DNA of 64,000 nucleotides from Peptostreptococcus russellii (GTDB lineage Bacteria; Bacillota; Clostridia; Peptostreptococcales; Peptostreptococcaceae): NCBI RefSeq assembly GCF_900110295.1, contig NZ_FODF01000003.1, positions 1 to 64,000 of the forward strand, read 5' to 3'. Shown piece by piece: positions 44,610 to 52,952 of this stretch (position 1 is its first letter; each line of letters starts with the position of its first letter). The notes under the pieces were generated by a model. It saw only the letters and a program-made list of their open reading frames with translations, ran no database searches and was not told where the DNA came from. The position numbers and the translations under genes were made by a program.

Positions 44610-45458
44610 ATGGAAAATTCAGTTGAAAAATTTAAATTGAGAAATGGCTACGAAATTCCATGTATAGGTTTTGGAACGTGGGATATTAGAAATGAAGAGT
44701 TAGTTGTTAGGGCAATAAAAAAGGCCTTGGATATAGGTTACAGACATATAGATACTGCATCAGCCTATCAAAATGAAAAGAGCATAGGAAGAGCAATAGC
44801 AGAGTATCCAATAGATAGAGAAGAACTGTTTATAACTAGTAAGGTATGGGCGACAGAAAGAGGTTATGAAAAAACACTTTTGTCTTTTGAGAAAACCTTA
44901 AAAGACCTTGCTTTAGACTATATAGACCTGTATTTAATTCATTGGCCTGCAAGTCCAAATAAATTTGACAACTGGGAAGATATAAATTTGGGTACGTGGA
45001 GAGCTTTAACAGAATTGTATAAAAGTGGAAAAGTAAAGGCAATTGGGGTATCTAATTTTAGGCAAAGTCATTTGGAAGCCCTAATGAAAACAGAAGTAAA
45101 ACCTATGGTAAATCAAGTTGAGTTTAATCCTGGTAATAAACATATGAAAACAATTGATTATTGTAAAAATAATAATATAATAGTTGAAGCATGGAGTCCA
45201 CTTGGAAGAAGTAGGATATTAAATAATGAAATATTATTGTCAATGGCTAAAAAATATGACAAATCTCCAGCACAGATTTGTCTAAGATGGTGTCTACAAA
45301 ATGAAGTAATAGCACTTCCAAAGTCTATAACACCATCTAGGATAAAGGAAAACTTTGAAATATTTGATTTTGAAATATCTCAAAATGATATGACGACAAT
45401 AAATGGAATGCCATCATTTGCTTGGTCTGGTCTTGATCCTGATGAAGTAGATTTTTAA
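44610..45458 (+). CDS. Aldo/keto reductase
   Basis: 282 residues, full AKR length. The catalytic tetrad is visible: Asp and Tyr in HIDTASAYQNE, Lys in ITSKVW, His in LYLIHWP. The NADPH-binding end has LPKSITPSRIKENFEIFDF. It likely reduces small aldehydes or 2,5-diketo-gluconate-type substrates. Start after GGGGTGAT. The hairpin downstream belongs to the opposite strand. Confidence 0.95.
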   Translation: MENSVEKFKLRNGYEIPCIGFGTWDIRNEELVVRAIKKALDIGYRHIDTASAYQNEKSIGRAIAEYPIDREELFITSKVWATERGYEKTLLSFEKTLKDLALDYIDLYLIHWPASPNKFDNWEDINLGTWRALTELYKSGKVKAIGVSNFRQSHLEALMKTEVKPMVNQVEFNPGNKHMKTIDYCKNNNIIVEAWSPLGRSRILNNEILLSMAKKYDKSPAQICLRWCLQNEVIALPKSITPSRIKENFEIFDFEISQNDMTTINGMPSFAWSGLDPDEVDF

Positions 45459-45462
45459 TAAG

Positions 45463-45510
45463 AAAAAGCGTTACTGAAAAGAATGCTTAGAGTAAGCTTT
45501 TCAGTAACGC
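45463..45510 (-). terminator. Terminator of the minus-strand PsiE-YjiH transcript
   Basis: GCGTTACTGAAAAG and CTTTTCAGTAACGC form a 14-base stem with a further CTTA/TAAG pairing. The T5 run lies on the minus strand, so it ends the yjiH-like gene, not the aldo/keto reductase. Confidence 0.85.
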
Positions 45511-45621
45511 CTATTTATAATATATTATCTTTATAAAATCTTTCATTGATATTTTAAATTAAATATAATAACTACTAATAATTCTACTAATAAAATACTA
45601 ACTATATTAAATTATAAATTT

Positions 45622-47115
45622 TTATGCTAAGTGAAGAATAAATCTTCCTATTAATGTTACAAAAACAAGTGATATAATAGTTCTTTCTATAAATATTAAG
45701 AATATCTCCCAAATTTTTACAGGTATTCTAGAACCTATAATAAGAGCTCCTACTTCACTCATATATATAAGCTGAGTTACAGAAACAGTTGCTATTACAA
45801 ATCTTGTCAGTTCACTTTTAATTTCGTTTCCGGCAATAATAGTTGGAATAAACATATCAGTAAATCCTACAAGCATAGTTTTTGAAGCTGATACCGCTTC
45901 TGGAAGCTGAAGAAGTTCAAGCAAAGGTATAAATGGCTTTCCGATAATTTCAAATACTGGAGTGTAGTTTGATATTACAAGAGCGATTGTACCAAATGCC
46001 ATAACAACAGGTAAAACTCCAAGCCACATATCAACAGCGTTTTTTATACCATTTTTCATAAATTGACCGATACCAGTATGATTTCTAGCTTTGCTCACTG
46101 CTTGATATAGTCCCCAACTAAAATAAGTTTCCCCTTGAGGAATACTTTCATCAAGAGTTTCTGCATCACCATAATATGTATCCTTCTTTAGAGAAAGTGG
46201 TGGTATTCTAGGTATTATAACAGCGCATATTACTCCAACAACGCATATTGTAAGATAGTAAGGCACAAATAGGTGTGCCATTTCAACCTGCTTTAAAACA
46301 ACTAGACAAAATGTAATTGAAACAGCAGAGAAGGTAGTAGAAATAATAGCAGCTTCTCTTTCAGAATAGAAACCTTCTTCATATTGTTTTGCAGTTAGCA
46401 TAACTCCAAGTGTTCCATCGCCTAACCAAGATGTAAAACAGTCTACTGCGGATCTTCCTGGAAGTGTAAAAATAGGTCTCATTATTTTTGCAAGAAGAGT
46501 ACCTACAAACTCAAGAAGACCAAAGTCTAAAAGTAGTGGAAGTAAAAGTCCTGCAAATACAAATATTACAACCAAAGTTGTAAGTAGGTTATTTAGTATA
46601 AAATTACCTGTGTCCTCAGATATAATATATGACGGACCAAAATTAAAATAACACATAAAGACAAATATCATTGCAAGAACTCTTGTAATGAACCAAGTTG
46701 GTGTTAGGTCAAATACACCTTTCATATAATCTGATTTTGGATTGTATACTTTTAGCTTTACCAAAATAGCACCAATTGCAGAGATAGCAATTATTCCTAC
46801 AATTAGAGCAGGAAGATAACTACCGATACTATTTTGTATAAAAGAAGCAATATATGCTATTGGAATAGTTACCTTATCCTGATTAATTTCAGGATCGAAC
46901 TCTTTAATAGGAAGCATAAAAATAATAATTCCTATAATAGATGGAATAAGAAACTTTAGTATATCTGAAGCACTATAGTTTCTTTTATTTTTCTTAGGAC
47001 CATTATTTTTAGTTTGATTTTTATCATTAAAATCAGACTCAATTGTCATGCCAGCGGAGTTTCCGCCATCAAATGCGATTTTTTTTGTATGAAATTTTTT
47101 TCTTTTTTTCTGCAT
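45622..47115 (-). CDS. yjiH: YjiH-family membrane protein with nucleoside-recognition (Gate) domain
   Basis: About 497 residues. A charged 50-residue N-terminal tail precedes roughly 11 membrane segments. LPGRSAVDCFTSWLGDGTLG and AAIISTTFSAVSITFCLVVL are the YjiH/Gate-type core, echoed by SASKTMLVGFTDMFIPTIIA. I chose the ATG at 47115, six bases after AGGGGAT; ATG 47121 touches that site. The family's transport role is not defined. It follows a PsiE-like membrane gene on the same strand and lies next to a LysR regulator and IlvD/OCD enzymes, so a related metabolite is a fair guess for its cargo. Confidence 0.88.
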   Translation of the reverse strand: MQKKRKKFHTKKIAFDGGNSAGMTIESDFNDKNQTKNNGPKKNKRNYSASDILKFLIPSIIGIIIFMLPIKEFDPEINQDKVTIPIAYIASFIQNSIGSYLPALIVGIIAISAIGAILVKLKVYNPKSDYMKGVFDLTPTWFITRVLAMIFVFMCYFNFGPSYIISEDTGNFILNNLLTTLVVIFVFAGLLLPLLLDFGLLEFVGTLLAKIMRPIFTLPGRSAVDCFTSWLGDGTLGVMLTAKQYEEGFYSEREAAIISTTFSAVSITFCLVVLKQVEMAHLFVPYYLTICVVGVICAVIIPRIPPLSLKKDTYYGDAETLDESIPQGETYFSWGLYQAVSKARNHTGIGQFMKNGIKNAVDMWLGVLPVVMAFGTIALVISNYTPVFEIIGKPFIPLLELLQLPEAVSASKTMLVGFTDMFIPTIIAGNEIKSELTRFVIATVSVTQLIYMSEVGALIIGSRIPVKIWEIFLIFIERTIISLVFVTLIGRFILHLA

Positions 47116-47173
47116 TTTCATCCCCTTTTCATAATAATAAATCTAGTATATTGTAAGTCGCGTAATTTTAGTA

Positions 47174-47614
47174 TTAATTTTGTTTAGCATTGCTGTTTTG
47201 AATATCTTCTGGAAGAGTACTATCTTCTTTAATAAGATATTTTCTAATTAAGAAAAGTCCAGCGATTGCTATAACTCCAAGTAATATCTCTACCATTCCA
47301 TTGTTTTTTGGAAGTAGAAGCATCTTTCTTGCAATACCGAATAATAAAACTTCAATAAGTGCTGTTTGTATATGTAAAGTAAGCATAACAGCTAGCTCAA
47401 TACCAATTACAAGAAGCAAAATTTGTGCAAAAATTGCATTTAACTGACCATAATCAATAGGTCTATTGAAATGTATGATAAAAGAATCATAAATGATTCT
47501 AAGAATATCTATAATACCGAGCAAAACAGCTATTAGTATTACAATTGCAAGTATTGATTCAAATCCATAGGCAATATTAAGGATTTTTCTTTTCTTACTA
47601 TCTACGTTTTTCAT
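47174..47614 (-). CDS. PsiE-like small membrane protein
   Basis: 146 residues with four membrane segments. ILLLVIGIELAVMLTLHIQ, IEVLLFGIARKMLL and LLGVIAIAGLFLIRKYL match the PsiE (phosphate-starvation-inducible E) domain, whose function is unknown. The ATG at 47614 is 11 bases after GAGGAGGG; an in-frame GTG at 47626 is too close. It probably shares a transcript with the yjiH-like gene 58 bases downstream and may form a complex with it. Confidence 0.78.
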   Translation of the reverse strand: MKNVDSKKRKILNIAYGFESILAIVILIAVLLGIIDILRIIYDSFIIHFNRPIDYGQLNAIFAQILLLVIGIELAVMLTLHIQTALIEVLLFGIARKMLLLPKNNGMVEILLGVIAIAGLFLIRKYLIKEDSTLPEDIQNSNAKQN

Positions 47615-47681
47615 GGTTGATTTCACCCTCCTCTTGTGCAAAAAGTACAAATAATGGTAAAATTCGGCGACTTAAAAATAA

Positions 47682-47696
47682 ATATTCTATGAATAT
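47682..47696. promoter_or_regulatory. Palindrome upstream of the PsiE-YjiH genes
   Basis: ATATTC-TAT-GAATAT, a perfect 15-base palindrome containing T-N11-A, the loose form of LysR-type sites. It lies 67 bases ahead of the PsiE-like start, just downstream of a LysR gene. Confidence 0.45.
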
Positions 47697-47787
47697 ATCA
47701 CACTTAATACTATCATAAAATGTAAAATATATGTAGGAAAAATTACAGAAATAGGAATTTTAATATAAAAAATAAATTTTCTGTAAA

Positions 47788-48651
47788 TTACAGCTGTCCC
47801 CACTTTTTCACATAATCTATAAATTTAAGAGTAGCAGGGGATGGTTTTAGATTTTTTGCACATGCAATACCTAAAACTCTGCTATAGTGTTCATTGAACT
47901 GTCTAATACACACATTGAAGGGGATATTTTTTAGAAGTAGTTTAGGAAGTATGGTGATTCCAAATCCTTTTTCAACCATTTTTATAACTGTAAAATCCTC
48001 GTCAATTTTGTATTTGATTTTTGGTTTTATATTGTTTTGTTTGAAAATAGTTCCTGTTTCATAATTAAGCCCATCGGCTGAAAGAATAAAACTTTTTCCA
48101 TGTATATCTTCTATAGATACAGAAATTTTATTACAAAGAGGATGGTTCAAAGGTGTAACTAGAACAAGCTCATCCTTTCCTATTGCAGTAAAATCCAAAT
48201 CAGCTACTGCATATTCTGAAACAAATATGCAATCTAGTTCATTGTTTTCTATTTTGTAAATAAGTTCGTCAAAACCAGTTACAGTAAGCTCGAATTTTAT
48301 ATTAGGATAAGCACTTGAAAACATGGAAAGTATATCAGGTAGCCAGTTATATGAAATACTTTGAACAGAGCCTATTCTAATATGACCACTTTCAAGGCTT
48401 GTAAGATTTGAAGAAATTTTATATATTTTTTCTTCAGACTCACATATATCGTTGATGCAATTCATAATATCTTTTGTATATGGCATAGCTTCCATACCAT
48501 TTTTAGATCTTTTAAAAAGTTGAATTCCAAGTTCTTTTTCAAAGTTCTTAATAGCCTGACTTACTGCAGACTGAGTGTAATTCAACTTGTTAGCTGCCTT
48601 AGAGATGTTCTTTGTTTCATATACAGCTCTAATAATTTCATATCTACTCAT
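47788..48651 (-). CDS. LysR-family transcriptional regulator
   Basis: 287 residues. The N-terminal helix-turn-helix is NISKAANKLNYTQSAVSQAI, followed by FEKELGIQLFKRSKNG. Residues 90-285 form the periplasmic-binding-protein-like effector domain. It starts at 48651 after AGGAGG. It is divergent from the ilvD-like/OCD operon, with tandem repeats between them, and upstream of the PsiE/YjiH genes on the same strand, so it is the likely regulator of both. Effector unknown. Confidence 0.94.
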   Translation of the reverse strand: MSRYEIIRAVYETKNISKAANKLNYTQSAVSQAIKNFEKELGIQLFKRSKNGMEAMPYTKDIMNCINDICESEEKIYKISSNLTSLESGHIRIGSVQSISYNWLPDILSMFSSAYPNIKFELTVTGFDELIYKIENNELDCIFVSEYAVADLDFTAIGKDELVLVTPLNHPLCNKISVSIEDIHGKSFILSADGLNYETGTIFKQNNIKPKIKYKIDEDFTVIKMVEKGFGITILPKLLLKNIPFNVCIRQFNEHYSRVLGIACAKNLKPSPATLKFIDYVKKWGQL

Positions 48652-48678
48652 ATACTTTCCTCCTATATTACACTTAAT

Positions 48679-48719
48679 TGATATTAAAATAACTAATGAA
48701 TGATATTAAAATAACTAAT
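48679..48719. promoter_or_regulatory. Two direct repeats of a 19-base motif in the LysR/IlvD intergenic region
   Basis: TGATATTAAAATAACTAAT occurs exactly at 48679-48697 and 48701-48719, a 22-base period close to two helical turns. It lies between divergent lysR and ilvD-like genes, where activator sites are expected. Confidence 0.7.
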
Positions 48720-48873
48720 ATTAATGGAGAAATTCCCACAATATAGCAAGTATTAGAAAAAGTTAATACATCCATTAAATCTGCTTTATTCAAATGGTGA
48801 TTGATATATATTATTATACTATTAAGAAATAAAATATTGCAAATATTATTAAAATTTAGTAGGAGGTATTATC

Positions 48874-50550
48874 ATGGGAGTTGAATATTGGAATGGAGCA
48901 GATGCAGCTCATAGAAGAGTAATGATGAAGGCGGCAGGTTATTCAGATATAGATATAAGAAAAAAGCCACATATAGGAGTTCCTAACTCATATATGGCTG
49001 GTTCTCCTGGTTCTGCACATTTAAGACAGATAGCAGAAGCAGTTAAAGAAGGTATATGGGCTGCAGGTGGTGTGCCAGTAGAGTTTGGTATACCAGCCAC
49101 TTGTGGAAATATAGCAAATGGAGCTGAAGAGTTAAAATATGAACAAGTAGGAAGAGATATAGTGGCTATGTCTGTAGAATTCGTAACAAAAGTTCATAAT
49201 TTTGACGGTCTAGCAATGATTGCTTCATGCGATAATATAATCGCTGGATGTTATTTAGCGGCTATGAGATTAGACATTCCTTCAATGGTTGTAACAGGTG
49301 GTTCAATGCAACCAGGTCAACATTGTGGGAAAACTGTAGTTGAAGCGGATCTTGATGCAGCTCGTTTTTCAGGAGCTAGTGAGGAAGATTTAATGGAAAT
49401 GGAAGATAATGTATGTCCTTCTTTTGGTGCATGTCCTTCAATGGGAACAGCAAATACTATGCAGATGTTAGGTGAAGTTCTAAACTTAGTTCTTCCAGGA
49501 ACTTCGACAATACCTGCTACAGATAACGCGAAACTAAGAAAAGCAAGAGAAGCGGGAATGTACATGGTTCAAATGGCTAGAAAAAACATTAAACCTTCAG
49601 ATATAATCACAAAAGAGGTACTTTTAAACTCAATAATGTTTGATATGGCAGTTGCAGGATCAACAAATGCTGTTCTTCATATTCTTTCATATGCATATGA
49701 ACTAGGAATAAAGTTGAATTTAGAAGACTTTGAAAAATACGCAAAGGAAATTAAGTGTATCAATGCAGTTGTTCCAAGTGGTCCTTATACAGTGGTAGAT
49801 TTTCATTATGCAGGCGGTGTAATGAATGTAATGAAGATGCTTGAAAAGAAATTATTTACTGATGTTCCTAGTATGTATGATACAAGTTGGAAGCAACTAT
49901 TAGAAAATGTAGTAGCTGAAGAAAATGAAGTAATACATTCTCTAGAAAATCCTCTATTCGATGAACCAGGATTAAAAATATTAAGAGGAAACTTATCTCC
50001 AAATGGTGCAATAGTAAGACCTACTGCAGTATACGAAGAAGTTATGTATATGAAGGGTAAGGCTAAGGTATATGAAGGTGATAGAGAAGCCTTTGAAGCT
50101 ATACAGAGGGGCGATATAGTTCCTGGAGATATTATAGTAATAAGATATGAAGGTTGTAAGGGAGCTCCAGGGATGAAGGAGTTAATGCTTAGTATAGATG
50201 CCCTAATAGGAAAGGGACTTCATAAGAGTGTTGGATTAATATCTGATGCAAGATTTTCTGGATTCAACTTTGGAGCGATTATAGGTCATGTTTCTCCTGA
50301 AGCCTATGATGGTGGAAATATTGCTCTCGTAAAAAATGGAGATGAAATAATAATAGATATAGTAAATGGAATAATATCTATGGATGTTTCAGATGAAGAA
50401 TTAGAAGCTAGAAGAAAAAATTGGGTTAGACCAGAGCTTAAAGAAGGAAAAGGTTGCTTAAATATATATGCTAAAATGTGTAGACCTGCAGAAGAGGGTG
50501 GAGCTATGCAACCTTGGGATTTAGATGGAAAGTATAGTACAGATAAATAA
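48874..50550 (+). CDS. IlvD/Edd-family dehydratase, divergent from dihydroxy-acid dehydratase
   Basis: 558 residues, full family length. Fe-S Cys candidates are C119 in IASCDNIIAGCYLAAMR and C181/C187 in NVCPSFGACPSMGTANTM. The usual SDGISMG segment is replaced by ATCGNIANGAEELKY, and CDKxxPG by CDNIIAG, so it is not a textbook IlvD. The family dehydrates dihydroxy acids or sugar acids with an Fe-S cluster and Mg. No valine or isoleucine genes are nearby; it is followed by an ornithine-cyclodeaminase-family gene and faces a LysR gene. A catabolic dehydratase of unknown substrate is the best description. Confidence 0.85.
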   Translation: MGVEYWNGADAAHRRVMMKAAGYSDIDIRKKPHIGVPNSYMAGSPGSAHLRQIAEAVKEGIWAAGGVPVEFGIPATCGNIANGAEELKYEQVGRDIVAMSVEFVTKVHNFDGLAMIASCDNIIAGCYLAAMRLDIPSMVVTGGSMQPGQHCGKTVVEADLDAARFSGASEEDLMEMEDNVCPSFGACPSMGTANTMQMLGEVLNLVLPGTSTIPATDNAKLRKAREAGMYMVQMARKNIKPSDIITKEVLLNSIMFDMAVAGSTNAVLHILSYAYELGIKLNLEDFEKYAKEIKCINAVVPSGPYTVVDFHYAGGVMNVMKMLEKKLFTDVPSMYDTSWKQLLENVVAEENEVIHSLENPLFDEPGLKILRGNLSPNGAIVRPTAVYEEVMYMKGKAKVYEGDREAFEAIQRGDIVPGDIIVIRYEGCKGAPGMKELMLSIDALIGKGLHKSVGLISDARFSGFNFGAIIGHVSPEAYDGGNIALVKNGDEIIIDIVNGIISMDVSDEELEARRKNWVRPELKEGKGCLNIYAKMCRPAEEGGAMQPWDLDGKYSTDK

Positions 50551-50606
50551 TTGTTTGTAAAAAGTAAAAAAAAAGAAAAAATAATATAAATAAGGAAGGG
50601 AAAAAA

Positions 50607-51593
50607 ATGTTATTATTGTCAGAAAAAGATATAAGAAAAGTTTATACAATGAAAGATGCTGTTGAAGCAGATAAGAAGGCTTTTAAATTAGTAGTAGATG
50701 AAAAGGCTGACGCACCTTTGAGAACCAATATACAAGCTCCAAAATATGACGGATGTTTTCTATTTATGCCTGCCTATGTAGAGGATATGGATATTGCATC
50801 TTTGAAAATAGTTAATATATTCCCTCGTAATATAGATAATGGAAAACCATCTGCACCAGCACAGGTTCTTCTTATCGATGGAAAAACAGGAGAAGTGATA
50901 GCTATTTTAGATGGTACATATGTAACAAAATTAAGAACAGGAGCAGCATCTGGTGCAGCATTTGATTTACTTGCAAGAAAGAATTGCAAAATCGGAGCTT
51001 TAATAGGAACTGGTGGGCAAGCTGAAACTCAATTAGAGGCAATGGTCAATGTAAGGGATTTAGATGAAGTAAGAGTATTTGATTTAAATTATGATAGAAC
51101 AGTTGAGTTTGCAGAAAGAATGCAAGAATATTTAAAGGATTTTTCTACAAAGATTGTTGCAGTAAGAACATCAGATGAGGCAGTGGACAATGCAGATCTT
51201 CTGATTACAGTTACACCTTCAACAAAGCCGGTATTTGATGGAAATAAAATTAAAGAAGGAGCAACAGTTAGCTGTGTAGGAGCTTATCAACATCATATGC
51301 AAGAAATGGATCCTGTAATATTGGAAAGAGCATCAAAGATATACTTCGATTCTAAAGAAGCAGTTTTATCTGAATCAGGGGATATACTAATTCCTTTGGA
51401 AGAAGGTATTATAACAGAAGAAGACTTTACAGGAGACTTAGGAGATGTAATAAATGGAAAGATAAAAGCAAGGGAAAATGACGACGAGATAATAGTGTTT
51501 GAAACAGTAGGAGTAGCTACTCAAGATCTAGTAGCAGCTTATGAAATATACAAAAAAGCATTAGAAAATAATGTTGGAACTGTTTGGGAATAA
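50607..51593 (+). CDS. Ornithine cyclodeaminase / mu-crystallin family protein
   Basis: 328 residues. NAD-binding fold GALIGTGGQAETQLEA at about 131-146; substrate-side residues are in TYVTKLRTGAASGAA; SCVGAYQHHMQEMD and SGDILIPLEEG follow the family pattern. Members act as ornithine cyclodeaminase, alanine dehydrogenase, ketimine reductase or amino-acid dehydrogenases, which sequence alone does not separate. The start follows AAGGAAGGG. It shares a transcript with the IlvD-like dehydratase, suggesting a two-step conversion of an amino or hydroxy acid through an imine or keto intermediate. Confidence 0.88.
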   Translation: MLLLSEKDIRKVYTMKDAVEADKKAFKLVVDEKADAPLRTNIQAPKYDGCFLFMPAYVEDMDIASLKIVNIFPRNIDNGKPSAPAQVLLIDGKTGEVIAILDGTYVTKLRTGAASGAAFDLLARKNCKIGALIGTGGQAETQLEAMVNVRDLDEVRVFDLNYDRTVEFAERMQEYLKDFSTKIVAVRTSDEAVDNADLLITVTPSTKPVFDGNKIKEGATVSCVGAYQHHMQEMDPVILERASKIYFDSKEAVLSESGDILIPLEEGIITEEDFTGDLGDVINGKIKARENDDEIIVFETVGVATQDLVAAYEIYKKALENNVGTVWE

Positions 51594-51616
51594 AAATACA
51601 TATTAGACATAAATTA

Positions 51617-51656
51617 GAACATGGATTGAAGTATTTTCGATCCATGTTCTTGTTTT
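51617..51656 (+). terminator. Terminator after the IlvD-like/OCD operon
   Basis: GAACATGGAT and ATCCATGTTC with a 13-base loop, followed by TTGTTTT. Confidence 0.8.
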
Positions 51657-51843
51657 AGAAAAATTAAAAAAATATTAATAAAGAAGCCTTTTAAAAAATA
51701 CAGTTAATAAGACTTGTATTTATAGATTTAATAAAAACTATGGCCAAAGTAAATTTTAAAAAAATATAATAGGGTATAATAGAAGTAGGCATTGTAATTT
51801 ATAAATATAATATAGTTAGCAATATTAGAAGGAGGAATTAAAT

Positions 51844-52809
51844 ATGAAATTAGGTATTTTAGGGGCAGGGATGATTGTAAAGGAAGTTCTTCCTATACTT
51901 AGAGAAACAGATATAGATTTGAAAGGAATATGTGCAACTAAAAAGTCAGAAGAAAAATTAAAGGTTTTATCATCGGAATATAATATAGAAAATTATTACA
52001 CAGATTTTGATGAAATGCTTAAAAACAATGAAATCGATACAATATATGTAGCGCTTCCAAATTTGTTACACTTTGATTCTTGTAAAAAATCTCTTGAGGC
52101 AGGAAAAAATGTAATTTGTGAAAAACCATTTACAGTAAAGCACAAGGAATTACTAGAATTAAATGAAATAGCAAAGAAAAAGAATTTAATATTAATAGAA
52201 GCAATAACAACTCAGTATATAGAAAACTATATTGAGATAAAGAAAAAAGTTCAAAATGGAGAAATTGGAGATATTAAACTTTTAGTTGCAAATTACTCTC
52301 AGTATTCTTCAAGATATGATAACTTTAAAAAGGGGATTGTTGCACCTTCATTTGATCCAAAGTTTGCAGGAGGATCTTTAATGGACCTAAATATTTATAA
52401 TATACATTTTATATGTGGAATATTCGGAAAGCCAGAAGATGTTACCTATGCTCCTATAATGGAAGGGAACATAGATGTTTCAGGAATATTGACATTGTCA
52501 TATCCAAATTTTAAATGCCTAGCAATTGCAAGTAAGGCTTGCAACTGTGATAACCATATGCAGATTCAAGGAACAAAAGCTACAATTACAATGAGTAGAC
52601 CGACAAATGAATGTAGTTCTTATGAAGTATTTGTAAAGGGACTGGGCAGAGAAGAATTTAATGCAAATAAATACAAGCATAGAATGCATAGTGAATTTTT
52701 AGAATTTGATAGAATCATCAATGAAAAAGACTATAAAAAGGCTGAAGAAATGATGGAAAATTCATTGATTGTAATGGAAGTAATAGATAAGGCTAGAAAG
52801 TTTCTTTAG
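51844..52809 (+). CDS. Gfo/Idh/MocA-family oxidoreductase
   Basis: 321 residues. N-terminal NAD(P) fold GILGAGMIVKEVLP, then YVALPNLLH and the family signature GKNVICEKPFTVK with its catalytic Lys. The C-terminal beta-sheet domain includes GGSLMDLNIYNIHF, where His is expected in the active site. It probably oxidises or reduces a sugar, inositol or related polyol. Start after AGGAGG. No sugar operon is adjacent, so the substrate is open. Confidence 0.92.
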   Translation: MKLGILGAGMIVKEVLPILRETDIDLKGICATKKSEEKLKVLSSEYNIENYYTDFDEMLKNNEIDTIYVALPNLLHFDSCKKSLEAGKNVICEKPFTVKHKELLELNEIAKKKNLILIEAITTQYIENYIEIKKKVQNGEIGDIKLLVANYSQYSSRYDNFKKGIVAPSFDPKFAGGSLMDLNIYNIHFICGIFGKPEDVTYAPIMEGNIDVSGILTLSYPNFKCLAIASKACNCDNHMQIQGTKATITMSRPTNECSSYEVFVKGLGREEFNANKYKHRMHSEFLEFDRIINEKDYKKAEEMMENSLIVMEVIDKARKFL

Positions 52810-52888
52810 CTAATATATATAAGTATAAGTAAGATATTAATATAAAATAAGAGCAAAATAGATTATTTTAAAATATAAAATTATAAAG

Positions 52889-52926
52889 AAAAGTATCTAG
52901 CTAAAATTCTAGCTAGATACTTTTTA
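52889..52926. terminator. Bidirectional terminator between the Gfo/Idh and symporter genes
   Basis: AAAAGTATCTAGCT and AGCTAGATACTTTTT with a short loop. Confidence 0.9.
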
Positions 52927-52952
52927 ATTTACAAAAATCTGTTAAAATTTAT

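Noticed and set aside
45463-45510. Plus-strand terminator of the aldo/keto reductase
   Set aside because: The stem is followed by CTATTTA on the plus strand, while five T follow on the minus strand, so it belongs to the YjiH transcript.
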